Assembly (NCBI RefSeq): GCF_001723055.1
Contig: NZ_MDCR01000149.1
Span: 1 to 33,079 of the forward strand
DNA length: 33,079 nt
Direction: 5' to 3'
From: Streptomyces niveus
GTDB taxonomy: Bacteria; Actinomycetota; Actinomycetes; Streptomycetales; Streptomycetaceae
The number at the start of each line of letters is the position of its first letter. Positions within the stretch are counted from its first letter, which is position 1. A program made the position numbers and the translations under genes. Positions 15,857 to 23,811 of this stretch are shown here, piece by piece. The notes under the pieces are model-generated. The model saw only the letters and a list, made by a program, of their open reading frames with translations. It was not told the DNA's origin and did not search any database.

Positions 15857-17281
15857 ATGGTCTCCGAGCAAGCCGCCCAGGTTCTCGTCGCCTCCAACCG
15901 GGGGCCCGTCTCGTACACGCTCGGCGAGGACGGCACCCTCACCTCCGGGCGCGGCGGTGGGGGTCTCGTCTCCGGGCTCTCCGCCATCGGACCCGACACG
16001 AACGCCGTGTGGGTGTGCGCGGCCCTCGCCGACGGCGACCGCGAGGCCGTACGGCGCACCGGCGGGCGGCTGGACACCGGCGACACGGGCGGGCAGCGGG
16101 TCAGGATGCTCGATATCCCGCCGGAGGTCTACGCGGACGCATACAACGGCGTCGCGAACTCCACCCTCTGGTTCGTCCACCACCTGCTCTTCCAGACCCC
16201 GCTGGAGCCGGCCTTCGGCGCGGAGTTCCGGGCGCAGTGGGCGTCGTACGAGACGTACAACCGGGCCTTCGCGGAAGCCCTGGCCGACGAGGCGGGCGAC
16301 GGCGCGGCAGTCCTGATCCAGGACTACCACCTGGCGCTGGTGCCCGGCATGCTCCGGGCGCTCCGTCCCGATCTGCGGATCGGGCTCTTCTGGCACACTC
16401 CGTGGGCGCCGGTCGACTTCTACCGGCTGCTGCCCGACGACATCGGGCGCCAGCTCCTGCGCGGCATCCTGGGCGCCGACCGCGCCGCGTTCCACACCCA
16501 CCGCTGGGCCGACGCCTTCACCGGCTGCTGTACGGAACTGCTGGGCGGCACCGGCAAGACCCGGATCGGCGTGCACGGCCTGGGCGCCGACGCGGACTTC
16601 CTGCGCGAGCGCGCGCACCGGCCCGACGTGGACGAGCGGCTGGCCGAGCTGCGCGAGCAGATCGGGGAGCACGACGGGGCGCCCCGCAAGGCGATCGTGC
16701 GGGTGGACCGCACGGAGCTGTCGAAGAACATCGTGCGCGGCATGCTGGCCTACCGGCAGTTGCTGACGGAGCGGCCCGAGTGGCGCGAGCGGGTCACGCA
16801 CGTGGCGTTCGCCTATCCGTCCCGGCAGGACCTCACCGTCTACCGCGACTACACGGCGCGGGTGCAGGAGGTCGCCGACGCGATCAACTCCGAGTACGGG
16901 ACGCCCGGTTGGACCCCGGTCGTGCTACACGTCAAGGACGACTTCGCACGCTCGCTCGCCTCGTACCGCCTCGCGGACGTGGCCCTGGTCAACCCGATCC
17001 GCGACGGCATGAACCTGGTCGCGAAGGAGATCCCGGTTCTCTCCGAGGGCGGCTGCGCGCTGGTGCTGTCCCGCGAGGCGGGCGCGTACGAGGAGCTGGG
17101 CGAGGACGCGCTGGTGGTGAACCCGTACGACGTGTCGGCCACGGCGGCGGCGCTGCACGAGGCCCTGACGATGGACACGGACGACCGCGCGGCCCGCACC
17201 AAACGCCTGGCCGCGGCGGCGACGGCGCTGCCGCCGCAGCGCTGGTTCCTGGACCAGCTGGACGCGCTGCGGGCGGTGTGA
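15857..17281 (+). CDS. otsA: Trehalose-6-phosphate synthase
   Basis: A 474-residue GT20 enzyme making trehalose-6-phosphate from a nucleotide-activated glucose and glucose-6-phosphate. Family motifs are visible: ASNRGPVSYT, GRGGGGLVSGLSAI, FVHHLLFQTPLEPAF, QDYHLALVPGMLRAL, FWHTPWAPVDFYRLLP (WHTP donor-pocket loop), RVDRTELSKNIVRGMLAY, and the C-terminal VALVNPIRDGMNLVAKEI with the DGMNLV acceptor motif. Length matches actinobacterial OtsA. The phosphatase otsB lies on the opposite strand beyond the SDR gene, so the two pathway enzymes are not in one operon. It converges with the SDR gene, with only 37 nt between stops and no obvious hairpin. Confidence 0.95.
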   Translation: MVSEQAAQVLVASNRGPVSYTLGEDGTLTSGRGGGGLVSGLSAIGPDTNAVWVCAALADGDREAVRRTGGRLDTGDTGGQRVRMLDIPPEVYADAYNGVANSTLWFVHHLLFQTPLEPAFGAEFRAQWASYETYNRAFAEALADEAGDGAAVLIQDYHLALVPGMLRALRPDLRIGLFWHTPWAPVDFYRLLPDDIGRQLLRGILGADRAAFHTHRWADAFTGCCTELLGGTGKTRIGVHGLGADADFLRERAHRPDVDERLAELREQIGEHDGAPRKAIVRVDRTELSKNIVRGMLAYRQLLTERPEWRERVTHVAFAYPSRQDLTVYRDYTARVQEVADAINSEYGTPGWTPVVLHVKDDFARSLASYRLADVALVNPIRDGMNLVAKEIPVLSEGGCALVLSREAGAYEELGEDALVVNPYDVSATAAALHEALTMDTDDRAARTKRLAAAATALPPQRWFLDQLDALRAV

Positions 17282-17318
17282 GCGGGCTGCTTCGGCGGTG
17301 TTCGCGGCCCGAGTGGGC

Positions 17319-18695
17319 TCACCAGTCGACGGGGCGGTAGTCCTTGAGCAGGACGCCGTGGACCGGGCTGCCCGCCTGGCCCTGCACGATCGGATGGTAG
17401 ATCCGGGCCGCGCCGTCCACGATGTCCAGCGGCGGGCGCCAGCCGGTGGCGGCGTGCCGCTCCCTGGCGGGCAGGGGTTTCTCGTCGGTGACCCAGCCGG
17501 TGTCGACGCTGCACGCGTGGATACCGCGGGTCGCCAGGTCGGCGGCGCTGGTGCGGGTGAGCATGTTGAGGGCGGCCTTGGCCATGTTGGTGTGCGGGTG
17601 GTCGCTGGTCTTCTTGCGGACGGTGAACCGGCCCTCCACCGCTGACACGTTGAGCAGATACCGGCGTGGGTGCGGTGATGCCGTGAGCAGGGGCAGCAGA
17701 CGGTCGGCGAGCAGGAACGGGGCCACCGCGTTGACCAGTTGGACCTCCAGCATCTCGGCCGGGTCGATGTCGCCGAGGCGGGCGGTCCAGGAGTTCTCGG
17801 AGGCGGTCTCCGTGAGCAGCCCGGCCTCGTCGACGGCGGGCAGTACGGCGGTGGCTTGCGTACGCGGGACGAGCCCGGCGGTCCACGCCCCGGCCTCCAC
17901 CTCAGCGTTCGCCGTGCCGGGGACGGCGAAGCCGGGGGCGGTCCAGACGGCGGGCAGTTCCCCGCGTACCGGCGCGGCCTCGGCGGCGGCGAGGGCGGAG
18001 TAGGCGCGGGGCGAACGGCGCAGCGTCTGGGCCGCGTTGTTGATCAGGATGTCCAGCGGCCGTGCCTCGGCGAGCAGATGGTCGGTGAAGGCCAGTACCT
18101 GCCGGGGGTCGCGCAGGTCGAGCGCGGCGACGCGCAGCCGGTCCCACCAGTCGGCGGCGCCGGGGGCCGCCGCGAAGCGCCGTACGGCGTCCTGCGGGAA
18201 GCGCGTGGTGACGGTGAGGTCGGCGCCGTCGCGCAGCAGCATCAGCGCCAGCTGGTACCCGATCTTGACGCGCCCACCGGTCAGCAGCGCGCGCCGCCCG
18301 GTCAGGTCGGTGCGGGCACCGCGCCGGGCGAGGTTGTCGCGGGCGCAGTCGGGGCAGAGCCGGTGGTAGAAGTGGTGGATCCGCCGGTAGTGGTCCTTGC
18401 AGACGTAGCAGCGCTGGGGCCGGCCCAACTCGCCGACGGACCGGTCGGCCCGACCGTCGTCGGCGGGCAGCGGCGCGTCCATCGTGCGGTCGGGCGCGCC
18501 CATGACGGTGCCGGCCTGGATCGCGGCGTCGGCCACCGCGCGGGCGCCGCGCGTGGCGGAGCGGCGCTTGCGCCGCCCGTCCCGGAAGAGCCCGCTCGCG
18601 GCCCGCTCCAACCGCTCACGCCGCGGATCCTCGATCCCCAACTCCCGCGCCTCACGCAGCAGCTCCAGCGTCGCCTGTATCCGGTCGTCGTCCAT
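17319..18695 (-). CDS. Zinc-ribbon short-chain dehydrogenase-like protein
   Basis: A 458-residue two-part protein. Residues about 1-125 contain a helical start and a CYVC...CPDC zinc ribbon (C96, C99, C114, C117). Residues from about 131 form an SDR Rossmann fold: LLTGGRVKIGYQLALML (TGxxxxIG coenzyme loop, 139-146), LDILINNAAQ, and LLNVSAVEGRF with the serine. The segment that should carry YxxxK reads HPHTNMAKAALNML: lysine is kept but threonine stands at the tyrosine position. The protein may therefore be a non-standard or inactive dehydrogenase, perhaps a binding protein. It lies between otsA and otsB with a 146-nt gap to otsB on the same strand. The start ATG 18695 begins MDDDRIQATLELLREA. 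Confidence 0.82.
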   Translation of the reverse strand: MDDDRIQATLELLREARELGIEDPRRERLERAASGLFRDGRRKRRSATRGARAVADAAIQAGTVMGAPDRTMDAPLPADDGRADRSVGELGRPQRCYVCKDHYRRIHHFYHRLCPDCARDNLARRGARTDLTGRRALLTGGRVKIGYQLALMLLRDGADLTVTTRFPQDAVRRFAAAPGAADWWDRLRVAALDLRDPRQVLAFTDHLLAEARPLDILINNAAQTLRRSPRAYSALAAAEAAPVRGELPAVWTAPGFAVPGTANAEVEAGAWTAGLVPRTQATAVLPAVDEAGLLTETASENSWTARLGDIDPAEMLEVQLVNAVAPFLLADRLLPLLTASPHPRRYLLNVSAVEGRFTVRKKTSDHPHTNMAKAALNMLTRTSAADLATRGIHACSVDTGWVTDEKPLPARERHAATGWRPPLDIVDGAARIYHPIVQGQAGSPVHGVLLKDYRPVDW

Positions 18696-18841
18696 CGAAC
18701 CTTTGCCCCCGTTCCCACCTGAACGACCATGATGCGGGAGGGGGCCACACGGTGTCTCGCGCGTTTCGCCCGCCTCGGCCGCCGGGCGGGGCGGGAGCGG
18801 CGGAGGCGGTTCCGCGCGAGCTTGCTTCGCGGATCGCGCCC

Positions 18842-19684
18842 CTACAGGCGGGCCGCTACCGACGCGAGGAAGTCGATCAACGCCGCCGGGCCCGGCAGCA
18901 CCAGGTCGGCCTTCTCCGCGAGTTCGGGGACCTCCCCCGTACCGCTGCACAGCAGCAGGCCCGGGTGGCCCTCCGTACGCAGGGTGTCGACCGTCGCGAA
19001 GGCCGGGAGGTCGCCCAGGTCGTCGCCGCCGTAGACGACCGTCTCGGCGCCCGTCTCGCGGACGTACTCCGCCAGGGCCACGCCCTTGTCCATGCCCGGC
19101 GGGCGCAACTCCAGGACGAGGCGGCCCGGTTCGAGCATCAGGCCGTGGCGGTCCGCCAGGTCCGCGAGAGGTGCGCGCAGGGCGTCGAAGGCGCCCTGGG
19201 GGTCGGCGGCGCGGCGGGTGTGGACGGCGACCGCGCGGCCCTTGTCCTCGGTCCAGGTGCCCTGCCAGGCGTCGAACCGTTCGAGGAGCCCGGGGAGTTC
19301 GGCGCGCGCGGCGGCGACTCCGGGGTGCGGGGGCGGGGCGTGTACGGCGGAGCTGACCGCGTCCCAGCGCTCCGCGCCGTAGTGGCCGAGTACGACGAGG
19401 TGTTCCAGGCCGGGTACGCCGGCGAAGCCGCCGTACCGTACCGCCACTTCGGCCGGGCGGCCGGTGATCACCGCGACCGACGCGACGTGCGGGGCGAGGG
19501 CGACGAGTGCGGGGACCGCGCCGGGGTGCGCGCGGGCCTTTTCGGGGTCGGGGACGATCTCGGCGAGCGTGCCGTCGAAGTCGAGCGCGACGACGGCCTT
19601 CCCGGGCCGGGCGAGAAGCGCGGCCAGGCCGTCGGCGCCGGCGGAGGTGACGGGGGTCGGCAGGGGGTTCGGGTGGCTGCCCAT
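18842..19684 (-). CDS. otsB: Trehalose-6-phosphate phosphatase
   Basis: A 280-residue HAD-superfamily phosphatase that removes phosphate from trehalose-6-phosphate, the second step of the OtsAB route. Motif I is VVALDFDGTLAE (nucleophile D35 and acid D37), motif II is VAVITGRP, the lysine motif is PPGMDKGVAL, and motif IV is VYGGDDLGDLPAF. The cap region GHYGAERWDA is typical of OtsB. The ATG at 19684 is the natural start. It is read on the same strand as the SDR and DUF3263 genes. Confidence 0.94.
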   Translation of the reverse strand: MGSHPNPLPTPVTSAGADGLAALLARPGKAVVALDFDGTLAEIVPDPEKARAHPGAVPALVALAPHVASVAVITGRPAEVAVRYGGFAGVPGLEHLVVLGHYGAERWDAVSSAVHAPPPHPGVAAARAELPGLLERFDAWQGTWTEDKGRAVAVHTRRAADPQGAFDALRAPLADLADRHGLMLEPGRLVLELRPPGMDKGVALAEYVRETGAETVVYGGDDLGDLPAFATVDTLRTEGHPGLLLCSGTGEVPELAEKADLVLPGPAALIDFLASVAARL

Positions 19685-19790
19685 GGTGCGAGCCTAGCCG
19701 CGTCGACGTCCTGTCCGGCGGATGTTCGCCGATCGGCCGGATCCCAGGGCCGCGGCCTCGTACCCGGCCCACCGCGGCGAAGGCCTCCGC

Positions 19791-20066
19791 TCAGCGGCCG
19801 GCGCGGCGGGCGTCCCTGATCCGGCGCAGCCGGTTGACCGTCACCGGGTCGTGGGCCAGGGCCAGCTCGTCGTCGATGAGCGCGCCCAGCAGTTGGTAGT
19901 AGCGGGTCGGCGAGATGCCGAGCCGCTCCCGTATGACGCGCTCCTTGGCGCCGGGGCCCGGCCACGAGCGCCGCTCCACGGCGAGGACGGCGCGGTCCCG
20001 CTCGGTCAGTTCCGACCGGCCGGCGGGACCGCGCTCCTCGTGGGAGCTGTCTTCGGGTGCGGTCAT
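19791..20066 (-). CDS. DUF3263-family small protein
   Basis: A 91-residue protein. After an acidic start (MTAPEDSSHEERG) comes the DUF3263 core: RDRAVLAVERRSWPGPGAKE, then RVIRERLGISPTRYYQLLGA, a helix-turn-helix-like pattern with the conserved SPTRYYQLL, and a basic tail (TVNRLRRIRDARRAGR). Function is unknown; a DNA-binding or regulatory role is suggested by the fold pattern only. The ATG at 20066 is 10 nt after the stop of the sugar-binding lipoprotein gene on the same strand, so they may be co-transcribed. It precedes otsB with a 106-nt gap. Confidence 0.85.
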   Translation of the reverse strand: MTAPEDSSHEERGPAGRSELTERDRAVLAVERRSWPGPGAKERVIRERLGISPTRYYQLLGALIDDELALAHDPVTVNRLRRIRDARRAGR

Positions 20067-20076
20067 TTGAGTGACG

Positions 20077-21345
20077 CTACTCGGCGTTCTCCGCCGTCGT
20101 CGCGTCCCGGCCGATCCTCGCCAGGATCTCGGACGGCACCGCGCCGGGCTGTACGGCCTTGCCGATGTTCTTCTTGATGTCGTCGCTGACGCCCGCCCAC
20201 GACGTCTTGCCGAACGGGTACAGCTCGGCCGTCGGCAGCGCCTCCAGGAACTGGCGCAGCTCCTTGTGCTCGTCGTCGGCCACCATCGTCTCGGAGGCGC
20301 TGTAGGTGACGGGCAGGAGGTCGTACTGTCCGACGAAGTCCATGACGTTCTTGTCCTCGAAGGTGAAGTCGAGGAACTTGCCCGCCTGTTCGCGGTGGCC
20401 GGGCTGCTTGAAGGCCATGATCCAGTCGGCGACACCCATCGTCGCCTTGGACTTGCCGGTGATGCCGGGCAGCGGCACCATCCCCAGCTCGATGCCGGCC
20501 TTCTCGGCCTCCTGCATCATCGTCGGGTGGCCGTTGAGCATGCCGACCTTGCCGCTGGTGAACGCCTTGAACGCGTCGGCGCGGTCCAGTTCGCCGGGCG
20601 GTACGGAACCGGTGAGGCCCTTGCCGACCAGCTCCTTCTGGAGCCATTCGAAGGTCGTGATGTTGGCGTCGGCGTCGACCGCGTACGAGCCGTCGACGGG
20701 GTCCGTGTAGCCGCCGCCGCCGCTGAGCATCCACATCATGGTCTCGGCCTGCGCCTCCTCCGCGCCGAGCGGGAGGGCGAACGGGGTCGGTACGTCCTGC
20801 TCCTTGAGCGCCTCGGCGTCCGCCTTGATGTCGTCCCAGTTCTTCGGCGCGTCCAGACCGGCCGCCGCGAAGAGGCCCTTGTTGTAGAACAGCAGGCGGG
20901 TACTGGCGACGAACGGCATTCCGTACTGGGTCTGGTCGACCTTTCCGGCGTCGGCGAAGCGGGCGAGGAAGTTGGCCTGCGTGGGGATGGACAGCAACTG
21001 GTCCGCGCTGTACAGCTCTTCCTTCTTCACATAGTCGGCGTAGGCGCCGATCTGCGCGATGTCGGGCGCCTCACCGTCCCTGACCATCTTCGCCACGTCC
21101 GCGTCGACGGTCTTCCAGGAACGGACGTCCACGTCGACCTTGATGCCGGGGTACTCGGCCTCGAACTCCTTGGCCAGGCTGTTCCAGTACTTCTCCGAGC
21201 TGTTGGCGGCACTGTTGCCGTAGTCCGCCGCGACGACTTTCAGGGTGACGTCACCTGATCCGCTGGAGCTGCCGCAACCGCTCAGCGCCATCGTCATGCC
21301 CAATGCGGCTATCGCCGCGGTATGCCCCAGGAAGCGCTGCTGCAC
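20077..21345 (-). CDS. Extracellular sugar-binding lipoprotein (ABC transporter)
   Basis: A 422-residue solute-binding protein. The signal peptide ends in a lipobox (ALSGC), so the mature protein is anchored at the outer face of the membrane. Motifs of family-1 sugar binders are FEAEYPGIKVDVD, APDIAQIGAYADYV, QTQYGMPFVASTRLLFYNKG, and LNGHPTMMQEAEKAGIELGM with VPLPGI. No permease or ATPase genes are adjacent, so the transporter would use subunits encoded elsewhere. It is divergent from nagK-nagA, and the intergenic region contains DasR-like sites, so an amino sugar or chitin product is the likely ligand. The GTG at 21345 was chosen for its GGGGAAAG ribosome-binding site 4 nt upstream; longer frames lack one. 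Confidence 0.87.
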   Translation of the reverse strand: MQQRFLGHTAAIAALGMTMALSGCGSSSGSGDVTLKVVAADYGNSAANSSEKYWNSLAKEFEAEYPGIKVDVDVRSWKTVDADVAKMVRDGEAPDIAQIGAYADYVKKEELYSADQLLSIPTQANFLARFADAGKVDQTQYGMPFVASTRLLFYNKGLFAAAGLDAPKNWDDIKADAEALKEQDVPTPFALPLGAEEAQAETMMWMLSGGGGYTDPVDGSYAVDADANITTFEWLQKELVGKGLTGSVPPGELDRADAFKAFTSGKVGMLNGHPTMMQEAEKAGIELGMVPLPGITGKSKATMGVADWIMAFKQPGHREQAGKFLDFTFEDKNVMDFVGQYDLLPVTYSASETMVADDEHKELRQFLEALPTAELYPFGKTSWAGVSDDIKKNIGKAVQPGAVPSEILARIGRDATTAENAE

Positions 21346-21401
21346 AACTCTTTCCCCACCCTTGTTAGTAGACGAGGAGCGATTTTCCACCATGCGCCGG
21401 T

Positions 21402-21417
21402 GGCGGTCTACACCAGC
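21402..21417. promoter_or_regulatory. DasR-like operator (dre), lipoprotein side
   Basis: GGCGGTCTACACCAGC matches the dre consensus A(G/C)TGGTCTAGACCA(G/C)T at 12 of 16 positions, with the central GGTCTA and ACCA intact. It lies 57 nt upstream of the lipoprotein start. DasR is the GntR-type GlcNAc regulator of Streptomyces; binding here is inferred. Confidence 0.4.
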
Positions 21418-21493
21418 CCCGTCTCGCTTCGGCAACTTCCTGTTACCCGGAGGTTTGACGAAGGCTTTGTATGGGCTGGCAACAATCCCGCAC

Positions 21494-21509
21494 AGTGGAC
21501 TAGACCTTT
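21494..21509. promoter_or_regulatory. DasR-like operator (dre) upstream of nagK
   Basis: AGTGGACTAGACCTTT matches the dre consensus at 13 of 16 positions. It lies 27 nt before the nagK GTG, where it would cover the promoter. The known regulation of nagKA by DasR in S. coelicolor supports the call. Confidence 0.65.
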
Positions 21510-21536
21510 CTCGGGTTTTCGCGCGAGAATGCGCCT

Positions 21537-22469
21537 GTGAGACACGTCATCGCCCTGGATGTGGGCGGCACCGGAATGAAGGCCGCCCTGGTCGGGACGG
21601 ACGGCGCGCTGCTGTACGAGGCGCGCCGGGCCACCGGCAGGGAGCGCGGCCCCGACACGACTGTCGAGACCATCCTCGGCTTCGCGGCGGATCTGCGCGC
21701 CTACGGCATCGAGCACTTCGGCGAGAGCGCGGTCGCCGCCGGGGTCGCGGTGCCCGGCATCGTCGACGCGGCGCGCGGGATCGCGGTGTACTCGGCGAAC
21801 CTCGGCTGGCGCGACGTACCCCTGCGGGAGTTGCTCGGTACGCGGCTCGGCGGCGTACCGGTCGCGCTCGGGCACGACGTACGCACCGGCGGGCTCGCCG
21901 AGGGGCGGCTCGGCGCGGGCCGGGGCGCGGACCGGTTCCTCTTCGTACCGCTCGGCACCGGCATCGCGGGCGCCATCGGCATCGAGGGCACCATCGAGGC
22001 CGGCGCGCACGGCTACGCGGGTGAGATCGGGCACGTCGTGGTCCGGCCCGACGGACCCGTGTGCAGCTGCGGGCAGACCGGCTGCATGGAGACGCTCGCG
22101 TCGGCGGCGGCCGTGACCCGGGCGTGGGCGGCGGCCAGCGGTGATCCCGCGGCCGACGCGGCCGACTGCGCGAAGGCCGTCGCGTCGGGCGACCCGAGGG
22201 CCGAGGCGGTCTGGGCGGACGCCGTCGACGCGCTCGCCGCCGGGCTGGTCACGGCGCTCACCCTGCTCGACCCCCGAATGCTGATCATCGGTGGCGGTCT
22301 CGCCGAGGCCGGGGAAACGTTGTTCACCCCCCTGCGGGTCGCGGTCAAGGAGCGGGCGACGTTCCAGAAGCTGCCAGAGATCGTCCCGGCGGCCCTCGGG
22401 GACACCGCCGGATGCCTGGGCGCGGGGCTGCTCGCCTGGGATCTTCTCTCCACGGAGGTATCCGCCTGA
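21537..22469 (+). CDS. nagK: N-acetylglucosamine kinase, ROK family
   Basis: A 310-residue ROK sugar kinase that phosphorylates GlcNAc to GlcNAc-6-phosphate. The ATP-binding ALDVGGTGMKAALVGTDG opens the protein; GYAGEIGHVVVRPDGPVCSC and GQTGCMETLAS give the ROK EIGH motif and the CxCGxxGCxE zinc site; LIIGGGLAEAGETL is near the end. The identity as nagK rather than a glucokinase rests on coupling to nagA, with which it overlaps by 1 nt (TGATG). No ribosome-binding site precedes the GTG at 21537, so a leaderless transcript is possible. A DasR-like site lies just upstream. Confidence 0.88.
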   Translation: MRHVIALDVGGTGMKAALVGTDGALLYEARRATGRERGPDTTVETILGFAADLRAYGIEHFGESAVAAGVAVPGIVDAARGIAVYSANLGWRDVPLRELLGTRLGGVPVALGHDVRTGGLAEGRLGAGRGADRFLFVPLGTGIAGAIGIEGTIEAGAHGYAGEIGHVVVRPDGPVCSCGQTGCMETLASAAAVTRAWAAASGDPAADAADCAKAVASGDPRAEAVWADAVDALAAGLVTALTLLDPRMLIIGGGLAEAGETLFTPLRVAVKERATFQKLPEIVPAALGDTAGCLGAGLLAWDLLSTEVSA

Positions 22470-23680
22470 TGGCCGCACGCGCCGAAAGTACGGTTCTCGC
22501 CGGTGCCCGGGTGGTGCTGCCGACCGGGGTGGTGGAGAACGGCCGGGTGAGGGTCGAGGCGGGCCGCATCGCCTCCGTAGGAGGAGAATCGGACCAGGGG
22601 GTCCCGGCCGCCTCCGTAGGAGGAGACGCCGGTCGAGGGTCCTCGGACGCCTCGGTGCTCGATCTGACCGGTCACTGGGTGGTGCCCGGCTTCGTCGACA
22701 TGCACAACCACGGCGGCGGCGGCGCGTCCTTCACCTCGGGCGGCGTGGACGAGGTCCTCAAGGGTGTCCGCACGCACCAGGAGCACGGCACCACCACGCT
22801 CGTCGCCTCCACGGTCACCGGCGAGATGGACTTCCTCGCCCAACGCGCCGGATTCCTCTCCGAGTTGGTCGAACAGGGCGACCTGGCCGGCATCCACTTC
22901 GAGGGCCCGTTCATCTCGCCGTGCCGCAAGGGCGCGCACAGCGAGGCGCTGCTGCGCGACCCGGACCCGGCCGAGGTGCGCAAGCTCCTCGACGCGGCCC
23001 GTGGCACGGCGCGGATGGTGACCCTGGCGACCGAACTGCCGGGCGGCATCGACTCCGTACGACTGCTGGTCGAGCACGGCGTGATCGCCGCGATCGGGCA
23101 CACGGACGCGACGTACGAGCAGACCGTCGAGGCCATCGACGCGGGCGCCACCGTCGCGACGCACCTGTTCAACGCGATGCCGCCGCTCGGCCACCGCGCG
23201 CCGGGGCCGATCGCCGCGCTGCTGGAGGACGAGCGGGTCACCGTCGAGCTGATCAACGACGGCACTCATCTGCATCCGGCCGCCCTGGAGTTGGCGTTCC
23301 ACCGCGCCGGCGCCGACCGGGTCGCCTTCATCACGGACGCGATGGACGCGGCCGGTTTCGGCGACGGTGTCTATCAGCTCGGCCCGCTGGAGGTCGAGGT
23401 CAAGGACGGCGTCGCGCGGCTCGCGGTGGGCGGCTCGATCGCGGGCTCCACGCTGACCCTGGACACGGCCTTCAAGCGGGCGGCGACGATCGACCGTCTG
23501 CCGGTGACGGACATCGTCCGCGCGATCTCCGCGAACCCGGCGAAGCTGCTGGGCGTGTACGACCGGGTGGGCTCCCTGGAGCCGGGCAAGGACGCGGACC
23601 TGGTGATCCTGGACGCGGACTTCGCGATCGCGGGTGTGCTGCGCCGGGGCGAATGGGTGGTCAGGCCCCAACTGGGCTGA
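22469..23680 (+). CDS. nagA: N-acetylglucosamine-6-phosphate deacetylase
   Basis: A 403-residue amidohydrolase that turns GlcNAc-6-phosphate into glucosamine-6-phosphate. Metal and substrate motifs are clear: VDMHNHGGGGA, GIHFEGPFISP, AIGHTDATYEQTV, THLFNAMPPLGHR and FITDAMDAAGFGDG. The ATG at 22469 overlaps the nagK stop, and ACGGAGG lies 10 nt upstream. Between the N-terminal strand and SVLDLTGHWVVPGF there is a Gly/Ser-rich stretch (about residues 36-61) encoded by two in-frame 17-bp repeats (22571-22587 and 22610-22626), which looks like a small expansion in a surface loop. Substrate is also fed by MurQ. The PfkB-type kinase follows after 131 nt. Confidence 0.95.
   Translation: MAARAESTVLAGARVVLPTGVVENGRVRVEAGRIASVGGESDQGVPAASVGGDAGRGSSDASVLDLTGHWVVPGFVDMHNHGGGGASFTSGGVDEVLKGVRTHQEHGTTTLVASTVTGEMDFLAQRAGFLSELVEQGDLAGIHFEGPFISPCRKGAHSEALLRDPDPAEVRKLLDAARGTARMVTLATELPGGIDSVRLLVEHGVIAAIGHTDATYEQTVEAIDAGATVATHLFNAMPPLGHRAPGPIAALLEDERVTVELINDGTHLHPAALELAFHRAGADRVAFITDAMDAAGFGDGVYQLGPLEVEVKDGVARLAVGGSIAGSTLTLDTAFKRAATIDRLPVTDIVRAISANPAKLLGVYDRVGSLEPGKDADLVILDADFAIAGVLRRGEWVVRPQLG
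22571..22626 (+). repeat. Two 17-bp direct repeats inside nagA
   Basis: GCCTCCGTAGGAGGAGA occurs at 22571-22587 and 22610-22626, exactly 39 nt (13 codons) apart, so both are read as ASVGGE/D. Each copy contains the inverted repeat CCTCC-GTA-GGAGG. The encoded stretch lies between conserved NagA blocks. Confidence 0.8.
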
Positions 23681-23705
23681 GGGGACTCCGGGGGCACGCC
23701 CCTGG

Positions 23706-23778
23706 GCTGTCCGCTCCCCGTTTGGCATGATCGGGGCTGGTGGGGAGCGGGCAGCCAGGCAGTACGGGCCCGCTCCCC
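23706..23778 (+). promoter_or_regulatory. Mutually exclusive hairpins (attenuator-like) before PfkB kinase
   Basis: Three segments in the nagA-kinase gap can pair in two ways. A (23705-23719) pairs with B (23742-23756) over 15 bp including one G-U. B (23742-23752, GGGGAGCGGGC) also pairs perfectly over 11 bp with C (23768-23778, GCCCGCTCCCC). A:B and B:C cannot coexist. The B:C hairpin ends about 16 nt before the GAGGAGG ribosome-binding site. This resembles an attenuator or conditional terminator, but the ligand or trigger is unknown; A:B may simply be a nagA terminator. Confidence 0.45.
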
Positions 23779-23811
23779 CACTCACACATCCCCGAGGAGG
23801 CGGCACGGCGC

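Noticed and set aside
18804..18835. Hairpin TCCGCG...CGCGGA after otsB
   Set aside because: Only six base pairs with an 11-nt loop, too weak to call a terminator in this G+C context.
17319..19772. Single 817-residue minus-strand protein covering the SDR and otsB region
   Set aside because: Only the last 458 residues show family motifs. The N-terminal part is antisense-like Arg/Pro-rich sequence in a different frame from otsB, so the start was set at 18695.
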